A DNA stretch of 64,000 bases from Nematopogon swammerdamellus (taxonomy: Eukaryota > Arthropoda > Insecta > Lepidoptera > Adelidae): the NCBI GenBank assembly GCA_946902875.1, contig OX336355.1, positions 15,471,347 through 15,535,346 of the forward strand, read 5' to 3'. The notes below the pieces were generated by a model. The model ran no database searches. It saw only the letters and a program-made list of their open reading frames with translations, and was not told where the DNA came from. Positions within the stretch are counted from its first letter, which is position 1. Every line of letters begins with the position of its first letter. This document shows, piece by piece, positions 31,547 to 43,775 of this stretch. The translations under genes and the position numbers were made by a program.

Positions 31547-31650
31547 GTATTTTTTCCAATGATTTTCGCTTTGCATTTTTCAAATTAAAAATAGCCAATA
31601 TCACCAAGGTGCCATATCGGAGACTTATCTTTGGATAATTATAAGCAATA

Positions 31651-31890
31651 TTTAGATAAGTTAGATTCTAAGTAAGCCATTAACAATTGATTACATAATA
31701 ACTTCTTTTTATTATCCAAAAAATATAGGAATAATTTCCAATAGTACTCGCAAATAGACGAATATTTGAATAAAGCAATGTTCGAATACTTGCAAGCCCT
31801 AAATCATGAATCTAAAGTCCGGCCGCTGAGTGAGAGAATGCGCTCCTGACGTCTGGTCAGTTGGTCACAGTGACACCAGTCTGGATTGCC
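31651..31890. other. No gene seen
   Basis: AT-rich; nothing recognised. Confidence 0.35.
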
Positions 31891-32152
31891 TAAAAACCGG
31901 CCAAGTGCGAGTCGAACTCGCGCACCGAGGGTTCCGTATCGCCATGTCATGGTCAGCACCACTCACGCCATCTATGTATTAGTTAAACTGTTTCATACTC
32001 TTTTCGGTAGATGGCGCGCATACACTTTTTAGTTTCTTGTATGGGGACACCCGTGTGTTTTTTACTTTTTCACGGACAGACGGACAGACAGAGAGACAGA
32101 CGGCGTAGGCTTAGTAATAGGGTCCCGTACGATGGATACGGAACCCTAAAAA
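31891..32152 (+). repeat. Repeat family D
   Basis: ACCGGCCAAGTGCGAGTCGA to ATGGATACGGAACCCTAAAA. Middle segment shortened. Confidence 0.75.
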
Positions 32153-32228
32153 GGAGCTACGATGCCACAAATAGACACACAGACAGACCCAAGCGTCAAA
32201 CTCATAACATCTTTTGCGTCGGGGGTTA
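32142..32228 (-). repeat. Repeat G fragment
   Basis: GGAGCTACGATGCCACAAAT and CTTTTGCGTCGGGGGTTAAA. The reverse orientation occurs at 34403-34520. Confidence 0.55.
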
Positions 32229-32229
32229 A

Positions 32230-32440
32230 AAAATTGCCGCGTCGCAGCTTGGCTGTGTTCTCCTCTATCTCCTATGTTCAGTGTAGCCAACAATCTACAA
32301 GAAAATTTTCGGTTTAGCAAATTCTCCGAGGTGATATTGCCTGGTGGGAGCATGCGCTTGGGCCACGTATTACATAAAAAACAAATTAAAATTACATAAA
32401 AAACAATTTAAAATTACATAAAAACAAATTCTGATTACAT
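32230..32440 (+). repeat. SINE family A tail with expanded A-rich end
   Basis: GCTGTGTTCTCCTCTATCTC to TGGTGGGAGCATGCGCTTGG, then ATTACATAAAAAACAA repeated about three times. Confidence 0.65.
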
Positions 32441-33862
32441 AAGACAGTTCAATTGTATCCTTTCAAGAAGTATTCCTACAGATATGAATATCTGAATCGA
32501 AGGCACAAAAGACAAGGTACGTCGCGTCGTTTACTTGAATAACATAGCAGTGCCTCGAGGGCCGCTGGTGTCATTTGCATGGGACATGAATGCCTACAGT
32601 CACACTGAAGAATCTAGGCCGTGTGTAAATCAATGCTCTTGTTCCTTAACTTGTAATGATCCTCGGATATAGTTATAGCGTAAGAGTAATATAATAGCTA
32701 GCTTTGCCCATCGACGTATAATTTTATAGTAGACAACGGCTTTGTTTCATTGAGGCGTTATGCACATTCGAGTACCTACCTAATAATTAGGTAGGTACGT
32801 TGATTGCTTATTAAAATTTTACGGCTTTACTCACGGTCGTTCACGTGGCTATGTGGCTCGACGTTTTCGCCCTTATCGAATCGAATAAACTATATAGGTA
32901 CATTGAGTAGAATATGAAACAATTTGTATGTCTTTATTTAAATTTACAGCGTGGATTCATATGAGAATTAAATTTTGCTGATTTTTTGTCACTTTCGAAA
33001 TGAGATAATACAAAATTTTGAACATAATAATAGTAATACAAATATTATTTTATATCGTTTTACAGAGGTATAAACTAACTAAAACAAAACAAACCTCTCG
33101 GGAGACTGCCATGGCCTGGGTTGACCCACCACCTGAATCATAGAGCAATCACCTCCACGGTCACATTTCGCCAGGTAAAAAATGTCATCCAAAGAGGCCG
33201 AAGAATATTTTTACGAATGTATTTAAAAAAAAAACGGTGTCCTGTCAACAACAACAGATACAATGATGTACAATTCAAATGTAATAATCAGGAATAATTA
33301 TTTTCCGGCTGCTTAAACGACGAATAAGCACGATTATGATAAAACGCATGGAGATTTTAGTTGCGCTATTTTTCTTTTTGAAAGATTTTTATTTTTCGGC
33401 GGAACCCTTTACATTTTTAAGTAAACGGTGTGCGTACTTGGCAAGTTATTTTAAAGTTATTAAGTCAAGTGTTAAATGAACACATTTATCAAACCTGAAA
33501 ACTAAAATAATATTGTTCGATTAAAAAACTCGAATCTACTCTTCAGGCTGCACGACGCAAGTCCATGGTAGGACCTTACATACGAATCATAACGCAATCA
33601 TATTGGCGTCGGTTTTACGATTCGGATAAAATATCGCTCCCTATTGTCGATAGTTTTATTATTGCATTACATTTATTAATATTAAACTTGTGAAATAATG
33701 ACGCACTAAACATTGGTAATTCATTTTGGTTTCGTACCAATCAATATACTAACACAATCTCTATAAATAATTTTGTTTCGATTCTATTAAATCAACGTTA
33801 GAATTAATGTGCTTTTATGAAATAAATAATCAACGAATCATAATATGCGTAGGTGATCGCTA
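32441..33862. other. AT-rich, no gene seen
   Basis: No open frame of note, no repeat family, and no paired splice sites of quality. Confidence 0.4.
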
Positions 33863-34312
33863 TACAGGGTGTTAAAACGGCGAGTACATTAATTTCGCCA
33901 GCGCAATCCTCATTTTTTTCCTAGACAAAAAAGCAAATAAAGTTTTTCTCTAAAGTGTCTAGTTTTAGAGATATGAATTTTTGAAATGTATGTTTTCGTC
34001 TAGTGTAATTTAACGCGTTGTTGCCGCTCCGCAGCCGCCGCCTGCCGACCTCCAGTCCGCCACTCACAAGGCTAACCCCAACCCCTCCCGCCAACACCTC
34101 CGTCCGAGGCGCTCACGTCTCACCCGCTCTTCCCCACTCCTCACCGCCCTGTTATCATTAGATCATTTTTACACTAAAATAATCAATTAGTTTGTATGAA
34201 AACTGTAACTATTTAAAGGGAATTCAGAAAAAAGTTGTTTGACTTTTTTGTTACTCTTGATCCCAATAATCATTTCCTAAATTTAATTTACTCGCCGTTT
34301 TTACAACCTGTA
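33863..34312. mobile_element. Mariner-like MITE
   Basis: Ends TACAGGGTGTTAAAACGGCG and CGCCGTTTTTACAACCTGTA, with TA at the flanks. About 450 bp without an ORF, but with a GC-rich, C-rich block at 34021-34145. Confidence 0.7.
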
Positions 34313-34402
34313 TAGCAGACTTTATTCATAAATACATATATTTTGATTGATCATTGCTAAGTAACTAATTTTAATACGCTGTATTTTTCTCTTAAAGCTA
34401 AA

Positions 34403-34520
34403 TATATATTTTTACCCCCCGACGCAAAAGGTTGTTGACGCCTCCGTCTGTGTCTGTGGCATCGTAGCTCCTAAACGGATAGGTCGATTTGGGTGCGGTT
34501 TTTCATATTATTTTATATTA
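34403..34520 (+). repeat. Repeat G fragment
   Basis: ACCCCCCGACGCAAAAGG, then GGCATCGTAGCTCCTAAACG. Compare 32142-32228. Confidence 0.5.
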
Positions 34521-35011
34521 TATTATATTATTACACGTACAATGTACATGTACTCTAAAATTCACGGGTTTCAAACTACAGTCCTCTCGGAAAGAAAACG
34601 GCAACGCTTACTAATATATTTATTATTCCCACCGACCATGACCTACTCAATCATTTAGATTTTAGAACATAATTATATTCTCTACTTGTCAGCAAACTAC
34701 TTAAGGTTTTTCTGATTAACGCCGACAGATGGCACGGAACAAATAAACAGTTCATTTAATTTCCATTAATATTTTTTTTCGTTCACGCGGATGTACTAAG
34801 CACTAAAGCCGACGAATATAAAAATAAATGTCGTCTCTATATTAGGTTTACTTTTTATAATCATTAGGGAGAGGATTTGCGAAGATATTTAAGATTAGCG
34901 TGCACGATGGAATAATGTGGATGAGACCTTCATTTGAACACTCTAAAGTATTTTATTATTCCGTTGTATTACACTTCTTTGCGGTACCTATACAAATAAT
35001 TTATTGCATAA
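34521..35011. other. No gene seen
   Basis: AT-rich; nothing recognised. Confidence 0.35.
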
Positions 35012-35126
35012 CTTTTTTTTTTTTTTATGGAACCTGACACGGTTGGCTACATCACCTACAACATCCGTGATGTCAGCCCATAACACAGGGTGAACTAGGT
35101 GCCATGTCAGTGCTTCCCTTCATGTC
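35012..35126 (-). repeat. SINE family B tail only
   Basis: T-run to GCCATGTCAGTGCTTCCC; truncated before the core. Confidence 0.75.
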
Positions 35127-35306
35127 ATGTCCCTTTATTTCAAGCTTTAACCCTTTAAGACTCATAAGGAAATATTGTTAAACAAAACTAACTGTCTGAC
35201 CGTTTACTCCTTTAGTGGAATGTGGTGAAATACGCCCTTAAAATGCACGCAATTCATAAATACATGAATATAAGGCACGCCTCCGATAAAAATATTTTTT
35301 TTAATT

Positions 35307-35626
35307 TTTTTTTATTGAAACTGACACGGTTGGCTACATCACCTACAACATCCATGATGTCAGCCCATAACACCGGGTGAACTTGGTGCCACGTCAGTGC
35401 TTCCCTTCGGTCGTGCCGGCTACACTGAACTGGACGGAAAACACAAACTATTTACATAGCCGTTTCGACCGACCTTTCATTCAGTGCGGTGGTACCAAAC
35501 CGGGCGGGTTAAACCCAACCACCTAGTAATATAAGAAGGGAGTCATATCCCTTAGTCGCCTTTTACGACATACACGGGGAGAGATGCAGTGGGGCTATTC
35601 TTTTAAAGTACCGGCCCCACACGGTT
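35307..35626 (-). repeat. SINE: C head joined directly to B core and tail
   Basis: Reverse of the 12299-12626 arrangement. The core meets GGGATATGACTCCC at the same joint and the head ends ACCGGCCCCACACGG. Confidence 0.75.
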
Positions 35627-37379
35627 TATAAAATAAAATTTAATTTATTAAGAAAGCTTGTCAAAATATTGCAATTTATTTAGTCTTGGCTAAAGGAATA
35701 TCTACTCTGTGCTCAACGTCTGTGTATTGTACCAGGCAGGACCTTGGAATTATGAGTGCTTATGAGGAAGTACCGCTTGCACGGATATTATTTTCTCTGT
35801 TGTAATTTGAATCTTATTAGTATTGAAATAGGGTTTACATTGAATAACACGTTGCACGGATGTTAGTGCTCATAAATAATGAACAATATGAGTCTTTATC
35901 CCTTTTATATAGAGTATTGAGTTTAATAATTACGGATATTATGAACACAGCCGTAAAATGGGTTTCTTTTTTATCAATTTTAGCATTGAAATCTTTCTAA
36001 TGTATAAACAATATATTTCCTGATAACTTTTAGTTTCGCGAATAAAAAATAAAAAACTCAAAGGTGATTTTTTTTTTTATTTTTAGCAGGTTCGTGCCTT
36101 ATTGGTGCCTTAAAAAAAATAAATTATAAAACAAGCGAACGCTTCACTATTCAATCAATTTCAATTCAGTCAGCATTTTGATGCTGTAGTACCGCGCTCT
36201 TAATATTGAAATAATAATAATTCAAACCAAATAAAACCTAAAATATATTTTTACTGTGAATTCCTTTTAAACCCTTCTTTGAATCCGCCCATGTCGCGGG
36301 CGGAGCTTCTGGCAAAAGCTAAATATTCAATAAATATGTAGTCACTTTATTAAATCACCGTTCGTACTTAGAAGCTGGGCTGAATCACCAACCAGTTCTA
36401 TGTGAGACTACGACGACGCGGTGATTTCACCCGAAATGATAATATGACTCTCGTCATGGAAATCTATACCGAGAAGAGGCTTAAGAGGATTCATATGGCA
36501 AAACAAAAATTCGAGTCGGCGGCACTGAGCAATCGAGCGCGCGTTTATATGGTGAATTTTGTAGTTTTTGTTTGATTAAAAATTATTAGGATTTTTTTTT
36601 CAAATAATGCTGCTTTAGTGTCTAGAAAATTAAATTCCCTATACAATGATGCAAATTTTATTCCAAAATAATTATCTAGTATGGAGCTAGCTCGACATAA
36701 GAAATTAAAAATAGAGTCATGTTCATAATTTTTTTTCACCATAAAAAATACTGTAAATTTAAAAAGCCTGCTCCAGTGTTTATTACATATAATCTAGTTT
36801 TAAACAAATATAATATTTTTTTCATATTTATGTACTTCATAACTAAATTTTTGTTTGAAGTTTAAAAAAATATATAACAATTTTCGTTTAATGTCCTATA
36901 GAATCCTCCTAGTCTTGTCGACTAGGAGGATAATTGTCAAATATTCCTGAAAAGTAAGGCTTTCACACGGTATAATTTATTTTGTCCTGTTTAATCCTGC
37001 TTAGCTGAAAAAGGACTTAAGAGCCACATGTTAAATTTTTTCAGCCTCACACTTGAATTTGGCCCTTCGCGGTAAAAAAAAAATTACTACACTAAAGTGG
37101 CATTATGCAACAAAAATACGCCCATCTAATTGCCGATTTGCCCAATAATTTATGAGATATTGTTATTTAACTGCAAAAGGCCCTCGGAATTTGATAACTG
37201 TTCTACCAAGTACGAATTGGAATAAAATAAACACTTGAAGTAAATTGGTCTTTATTAACCTGTTAAAGTAGATGTTCAAATTGTTTACCACCTGCACAAA
37301 TGCTAGCTCAACATCTTCTCACAAATGGCCGGTTGATGCGTCGAGCAAGTACTCGATGCAAGTGCAGATACGTCCACCT
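35627..37379. other. AT-rich, no gene; one perfect hairpin
   Basis: 36903-36931 is a perfect 12-bp stem (ATCCTCCTAGTC) with loop TTGTC. GTCGCGGGCGGAGC..AAAGCTA near 36292 may be a decayed Helitron-like end. Nothing else recognised. Confidence 0.4.
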
Positions 37380-37550
37380 ATGCTATGTAAATAATTTGTG
37401 TTTTCCGTCCAGTTGAGTGTAGCCGGCACGACCGAAGGGAAGCAGTGACGTGGCACCAAGTTCACCCGGTGTTATGGGCTGACATCACGGATGTTGTAGG
37501 TGATAGGTGTAGCTTATGTAGCCAACCGTGAAGTGTCCATAAATAAAAAA
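37380..37550 (+). repeat. SINE family B tail half
   Basis: TTGTGTTTTCCGTCCAGTTG to the CCATAAATAAAAAA end, with a 10-bp duplication in the GTAGGTGATAGGTGTAGC region. Confidence 0.75.
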
Positions 37551-38142
37551 CTATTTCGAAGTTAAAATTCCAAACGGATATAGGCATGCATGCCGATGCT
37601 GCTTCCGAGTATATATTTCTAAGAATATCGTCATGTTTCGATACGGAAAGTAATATCATTAATGATTTATTTTGTTGCCATCCGTGGGAGCGTATCCGCA
37701 ATGAACGGGCTTTTCATATTTAATACATTAATTTATTTAATCAATTTTATCGATTGCTACTTGTAAGAATTTGTCTCTATATCGTATAGATAGATTAATA
37801 ATAGCATTTGTCGACAGATTTGTCCGCGTGAAAGTGTGTTGGTTAGTGATACCGCAGAGTAGAGTGTCTGTTATACCTATCCACCGACTCTAGGTACCTC
37901 GATGTACCTGTGAACTTACTAGGTATTCCAATTTAAATACAGATTTATAGATAAGTAGAATAGATTAAAAATAATATATTTCTTCAAATATCTTTTACAG
38001 AAACAAGCACTGTAATAAATTTAAATGAGAAACTAATTATCATGTACCTATCAATATTATTGTACAATGTATTTAAGTTTAAATTGATTTAATTTGGAAT
38101 TTATGTTTAAAAAGTTTGTTTTATTAAAATTATTTAATGATT
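37551..38142. other. No gene seen
   Basis: AT-rich; nothing recognised. Confidence 0.35.
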
Positions 38143-38531
38143 GTCAGCCTCGATAGCTCAGTGGTGCAGACAGTACTGTCGCTATTGAATGTTAAGCAAC
38201 GCTGAGTGCGGTCAGTACTTGGATGGGTGACCGCTGACCGTTGGGAGGCTGACCGAGGTTCGGATTCATCGTAAAAACTGTAGGTCCCTTCCCTCCTAAT
38301 CTTACTTGGTGGTAGGGTTTAACCCGCCCGGGTTGGTACCACCGCACTGAATGAAACGTCGGTCTAAACGGCTATGTAAATAGTTTGTGTTTTCCGACCA
38401 GTTCAGTGTAGCCGGCACGATCAAAGGGGGAAGCACTGACATGGCACTAATTCACCCGGTGTTATGGGCTGACATCACGGACGTTGTAGGTGATGTAGCC
38501 AACCGTGTCAGTTTCTATAAAAAAAAAAAAG
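38143..38531 (+). repeat. SINE family B, full length without C head
   Basis: The best copy of the chimeric head: box A TAGCTCAGTGG (38154-38164), 5S-like 38191-38234 (GGTCAGTACTTGGATGGGTG then ACCGC) and box B GGTTCGGATTC (38257-38267). Core, B tail and a 12-A run follow. It starts directly at GTCAGCCTCG, so the C head is not essential to the family. Confidence 0.85.
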
Positions 38532-39116
38532 AATGTTTTTAATTTTCGATCATTTTACAGTTTGCTTAGATTAGGTATGGTGACAAAAGTTTCACACCGC
38601 TAAATACCAAAAGTGCGTATGAAATTAGACGTAGTTCGTTGGGACAACTTTATGTCCAGCTCCGCACGTGTTAAATCAGTGCTTCTTAATATAACGTAAA
38701 CGTTTTCATATAAAATCAATCCACTACACTAAATAAACGTAAATTGTTTGAAAAATATGGGAAGGCCCTGTTATAACGCGGGCGGAGCCTCGCGTAAGCA
38801 CCATAAGGTGAACAGTCACTCCCGGACAGTGCTAAGCAATAAACCATTTAGTGATGACAATGATTAGATTTTATAGAATCTCTATTTACATTTTGCATTA
38901 ACCAACATGTAAATACAGCCTTAAAACCCCATATAAAGAGTCGTATGCAAATCATTTGCAAATGAGTTAATGGTTAACCATTTTAATGTTAAGTTAATAG
39001 AGTTATTGCATTTTGTATAGGTACAGTCATACGCATAAATCGATGACCATTATAATAAAGTGAGTTTCATTTGCACATTATATATATATTTTTTTTATAT
39101 TACTATTTTTATTTTT
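38532..39116. other. No gene seen
   Basis: AT-rich; nothing recognised. Confidence 0.35.
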
Positions 39117-39305
39117 ATCTACACTAATATTATAAAGAGGTAAGTAGTTTGTAAGTTTAGATGTAGGAGGTAACCTCCGAAAATACTCATACATTTCAAT
39201 ACGAAAATACTTTAAAAAAATTGTTTGACCAATATTTTTTAACGGAACTTCAGCCTTCAGGATGGACTCAGGCTATACGAGCGAAGCCGCGGGCTTGTCG
39301 CGGGG
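39117..39305 (+). mobile_element. Second Helitron-like family, degraded
   Basis: A|TCTACACTAATATTATAAAG at the left is a common lepidopteran Helitron-type 5' end. CGAGCGAAGCCGCGGGC lies near the right, but no CTAG terminus remains. Confidence 0.5.
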
Positions 39306-40399
39306 CTTAAAATAGCAAATAAATTAAAGACAAAACATATTGAGTCCATGATGGTAATTTTAAATTTTATGACTAACTCATAAATAATGAATAGAGCGAA
39401 GTATTATGTTGGTAACTTTATTATCTTCTTAAAAGTTCTATACACTTTAATATAACTTGAATTTGATTTTAAATAAACTTATTATATTGACATAGCCATT
39501 AAAGGGAATCAATTATTCATTGGCGGAACTAGAAATTACTTCTTGTTGGGGGCGTGTCCGCTAACTGTTATCTTCAAAATACGTTTACGAAACTTTTCAA
39601 AACTATGAATACTTTTTTTGTAACCGAAGTTTATTTAACAACAAATAAATGAATAAGATAGTTTAAGATTATGTAGGTATATTTTGTTTGTAGGTATAAT
39701 ATGTTTGTCTATTTCGTTTTTGTAAATATTTTGTTTTCGAGTGTTCACAATGAATATTAATGTTTATAATATTTAGGGGTCAGGCTTGAAATCAGTGTCT
39801 TCCCGGTTATGGGGAGACGTAAGCTGTGCCTGATACCCATTCACTAAACATAAGTTAGTATAAAAATAAAATTTTATTTTATATAATTATTTCAGTTTAT
39901 TTCGTATTAAAAATCTTTTATACAAATTTTTTCTTATGATTTGTGATGCGGTCTAGTTACGGTTCCGAAACCAACTGAAATTTGAATTTGACTTGCAAAG
40001 CCCTGTCGTATGGACGACGCCACGAATGGCGTGAAATAATGAGTCTTCTAAAAATTTTAGTGTTCAGAAAATCTCGAAGCTGTAGAAGACGTTAAAAAAA
40101 CCCTGCGAAGTTTTTTGCCGGCTCTTGTTTGTAGGTGTAATGGAACCGGATTGTAAAAACTAAAAAGGACAAATTCAAGCGTAGTGTACTACCATACGAA
40201 TGATGAATAAAGAATAAAGAATACATTCTTCATTGTGCAGTGTGCACCGATGATAGCAGATAGAACAAGGGTTTCGTGTAGTGTATTTCCTACTTGTTAC
40301 CGCCCATCATTCCATCGTACAGACTACTTCAAACAGCCTACATCATAACCTAACCTAACCTAACCCAACCGATTTTGACCAAAAAAAAAAACCTGAAAA
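39306..40399. other. AT-rich; short CCTAA run
   Basis: 40348-40372 holds CCTAACCTAACCTAACCC, the insect telomere unit in about three copies. No gene seen. Confidence 0.4.
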
Positions 40400-40590
40400 A
40401 AACACGTTTCTTGTATGGGTTGACCCTTAATTTTAAGATATCCGCCAAAATAATACATATGTACATTATGTGAAAAAAAAAATCGACCGGCTTTCTATTA
40501 CGGTTCAAGAGATACAACCCTCGGACAGACGGACAGACAGACAGACGGCGTGGGTTTAGTAACAGGCTTACGTACGGATACGTAATAACA
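40400..40590 (+). repeat. Repeat family D, partial
   Basis: TTACGGTTCAAGAGATACAA, CGGACAGACGG runs and CTTACGTACGGATACG. The left terminus is missing. Confidence 0.6.
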
Positions 40591-41136
40591 CTGAAAGAAC
40601 AATAAAGCGCGAAGTTGAACTTATCACTAATAGTGATTTCACCCAGTCTAACTTTTCATTTTAGTGAATAGGACAAAGTTTGGTAATTCAAAATAATATT
40701 TTCTCTTTTCGACTGTACATTAAGAGCAGCGTCCACGCTGAAGACACCCAATTCCTGCCTGATTTCCTTCCTTCCTGCCTGCAATTCGCGGCTGATCTTC
40801 TGTCCGCCATTCAAATCCGTCTCTACTCTCATACTATATCTGATCTCGACAAGCATCCATAGTTACTCAGCTTAATTCTACAATGTCCAATTTAAACCTT
40901 ATTCCTATACATGTAAAGTTTATTTTCAAAGTACAGAATGTTTTATAGTATAATTGACAGCCGAAGAATATGTTCAATTAACAAGAGAATTAATGGATTT
41001 ATGTACTTATTGTGGCTTCCATCAAATCGGGTCCGATCCACTTTTAATTGATAGATCCATTTCAACATGCCGGCTCTTCTATGCGATTGTTCGAAGGTTC
41101 GATGTTGATTTGTTGCATAGGAATTACTTACGTACA
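40591..41136. other. No gene seen
   Basis: Short open frames only; no recognised family. Confidence 0.35.
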
Positions 41137-41613
41137 CAGTGGCGGCGCTAGGCGTCGGCGACGTCGGTGACCGCCGACGGCCTCGCGCCTGAGGGGGCCT
41201 CGCAAAAATTCGTTTACCCTAGCTGACTACCTTTGGGATCGCGCGATCCCAAAAATTCTCATCAAAGTATAGTCACACCACACACTTCGGGCTATTGCTT
41301 GTTGGGTTATTTTTTTAAATTTGTGATTGTTCGTATAATTATTGTCAAAATTTCATTAGCAATAAAACTCATATACTCATACATCAGTCTCATTCTATTT
41401 ATCGTTTTCTTTCTTACTGGGAAAGTGTAGCCGGCGCGAAATGAAGGAAATCACTGACATGGCACCTAGTTCATCCGGTGTTATGGGCTGACATCACGGA
41501 TGTTGCAGGTGATGTAGCCAACCGTGTCAATTTCCATAAAACAAAAAAATAATGAAAGAGGCCTCGCAAAGCTGATGTCACTGACGTCCACATTTGGTCT
41601 AGAACCGCCACTG
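41137..41613. mobile_element. hAT-type MITE, 8-bp target duplication
   Basis: Starts CAGTGGCGGCGCTAGG and ends CTAGAACCGCCACTG. TACGTACA flanks both sides exactly (41129-41136 and 41614-41621). A family B SINE fragment (+, about 41421-41545) is nested inside. No transposase. Confidence 0.85.
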
Positions 41614-41775
41614 TACGTACAAGTGAATCACTGTGTTGATCGCTTGTCTCGGTAGGTTTTTTGTTTTTTGTTTGAATTATTTTTAATTAGGTACCTGTTG
41701 AGTATCTTATGGAGTGAGTTCTAGACAGAACAATAAGTTGTAATTCGATGGAACTATTCTTGAAAAGGTTATTTA

Positions 41776-42150
41776 TTTTTGTGTAATTCGGCTGAGTCAA
41801 GAGGGGCCAGAGCACATGCACCGATCTGCCAATATCACCTGCGTTAAGGTAGGGGCCGTACCGGAGACTCTTTGGATGCTGGCTATACTGGACTAGAGGA
41901 GAACACAGCCGAGGCTGCTATGCGACCTTCTTACATCCAGTCCGGTGGTATCAACCCAATCGGCTACAATTTGAGCCTACCACCTAGTAAGGGGCAAGGG
42001 AAGGGACCTACAGTTTTACACCGGTTCCGAACGGTGAAGCAGCAGGTGTAGGTATGCACGAACATTTTTCCGTCAGAAAAAAACTCATTGGTACACGCCG
42101 ACCGGACTCGAACCGCGGACCTCTCGCAAGAGAAGCCGACGCCAAGACCT
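41776..42150 (-). repeat. SINE family A, nearly full length
   Basis: Tail, core, linker and most of the tRNA head (CTCGAACCGCGGACCTCTCG, reverse box B). The head's first ~15 bp are lost. Confidence 0.8.
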
Positions 42151-42406
42151 CTCTCCTCCCTCTAGTCTATCTGTCTGACCGTCTTTCGGTCACATGCAAA
42201 TATCTCCGAATCTACTCAACCGGTTCCGGTGAAACTGATGATCAAATATGTAGTATTTTTGCCCGCATACTGCCCATAGATAAATTTGTCTAATAATCTG
42301 GTGGTAAGTACAGGGTATATAAAAATGTGAAACCAAAAAAAATAACACATTTTTTTAATAAATCAAGCATTTCATTTTATAGGTATTGATGAGGCAATAT
42401 GAAGTA

Positions 42407-42883
42407 TACAGGCTGTTTCAGGATAGGGTTTTGTAACTTCAGGGTTCGAAAGGGGTCTATATTTGAAGACGAAAAGCTCTGAAACTTTTTCCAAGATTCG
42501 GCCATTTTATAGTACTCGTACTTTTTGGTGAAAACAGTTTCATCGAGCTTTGGTGGACGGTTAACGTCCACCTTTATTAAATAAATAAAATTATTAACTA
42601 ACATTCTTAACTAGTAGAAATTGTACTGCATGTAGGTAAATTCCAAACCCTTAAATTTCAATGTCCTCAAAAGAAAACGAAGACTGAACAAGGTCAATCC
42701 CTAGACCTAGACAGCACTGTTGCGAAATCTCACTGTACATCGACTTTTATTACAATTTTAAATTTTTGTATGAAACAAAAAAAAAATACGGAATTTCGAT
42801 TTGAATGATAAGGATTATTTTCTTCTAATAATGAGTACTTTCTATTCCTGAAGTTTCTCAAGCCTATCCTGAAACACCCTGTA
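42407..42883. mobile_element. Mariner-like MITE, second family
   Basis: Ends TACAGGCTGTTTCAGGATAG and CTATCCTGAAACACCCTGTA with TA flanks. No ORF of note inside. Confidence 0.7.
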
Positions 42884-42893
42884 TATAACATGG

Positions 42894-43430
42894 CCATAAT
42901 CACTAAGTTTGCTTTAACAAAATATTTCGTTTAAAATCGGCTATACAAATGGTCGATGTTCTGTGACCAAATGCGCATCAGCATCGTTCCTCGGGTTCCT
43001 ATCGTCACCATTGTTTCGACAGTAAGCTTTATAAAACTGTATAATCTTGCTCGTTCGTAAGCCCTGTCACACACAGCTCGTTCGGTTGTATTTAACTAAT
43101 GGGTTGTTAAAGGTTTTCACTCGGTCGCGTCGCACGTGTAATCGGATTGCGTTGATGCGATCACGTCTAGCTAGTCCGGTACAGTCATAGTAAAATAAGA
43201 ACAGTAACCCATCTCCATACTGGCGCGCCGATTTTGCACTCACACAAGCGCGCGCCAACAGCGCCCGTTGTGCGTACGTTATCAGTATCACTACTTGAAT
43301 TCTCACCGGGTCTCGCCGGTCGTCAGTCAAGGCCGTCCTGCGCTCAGTGACGCACATGTGCCGCTTCAAGCACGCTCGCTCGCTAGTCGAAATATTAATT
43401 AATTAATATACTTTTTTTTAATCTAAGAAA
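42894..43430. other. Unique block with GC-rich, promoter-like centre
   Basis: 43065-43385 is GC- and CpG-rich against an AT-rich background, with several Inr-like TCAGT motifs (near 43279, 43323 and 43346). No coding frame recognised. It could be a regulatory element or internal promoter of the host gene; this is inference. Confidence 0.3.
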
Positions 43431-43489
43431 CATTACAGGCTTAATATAATGCGTTCCCTAGCTTACGTCTTACACATATTTATTTATGC

Positions 43490-43775
43490 CAATTCCTTAT
43501 TTATGTATATGTCTATATAACTCTTACATTTATTAAAACTATTGATAAATAGGTCGAACTCTGGTTCTGTCGAGTTAATTTTATTTATTATATTTATAGC
43601 TCTATTCAGAGGACAACACAACAGCAAGTTGGTCCTCAAGGGAATTGTTTGCATAGGTCACGCTCTTACGTAATGGTCTGGTGAGCAAAGCTTAAATCTC
43701 TGTAAAAAGTCTGGATTGCTTATTTTGCCATTTAGTATGCGGTAAACATACGACATGAGGATTTATACCTACAGA
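43490..43775 (-). pseudogene. LINE reverse transcriptase C-terminal remnant
   Basis: Minus strand encodes SYVYRILNGKISNPDFLQRF, one TGA, then LRTNLLLCCPLNRAINIINK and FDLFINSFNKCKSYI, typical of LINE C-terminal tails. No catalytic domain. Confidence 0.65.

Larger units (their letters stand above)
31163..31592. mobile_element. Palindromic element with tRNA-like arms, 9-bp target duplication
   Basis: Flanked by AGCCAATAT on both sides (31154-31162 and 31593-31601). Positions 31221-31581 are a long palindrome: arms of about 170 bp starting GAAAAATGCAAAGCGAAAAT, loop about 18 nt. Each arm holds a tRNA-like sequence facing outward. A 55-bp extension at the left is not part of the palindrome. No ORF. 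Confidence 0.8.
31105..31650 (-). repeat. SINE family A tail, split by the palindromic element
   Basis: TAATCCGGTATGGGTGGCTG to AGCCAATAT (31162) resumes at AGCCAATATCACCAAGGTGC (31593). The interrupted SINE lets the insertion be delimited exactly. Confidence 0.75.
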
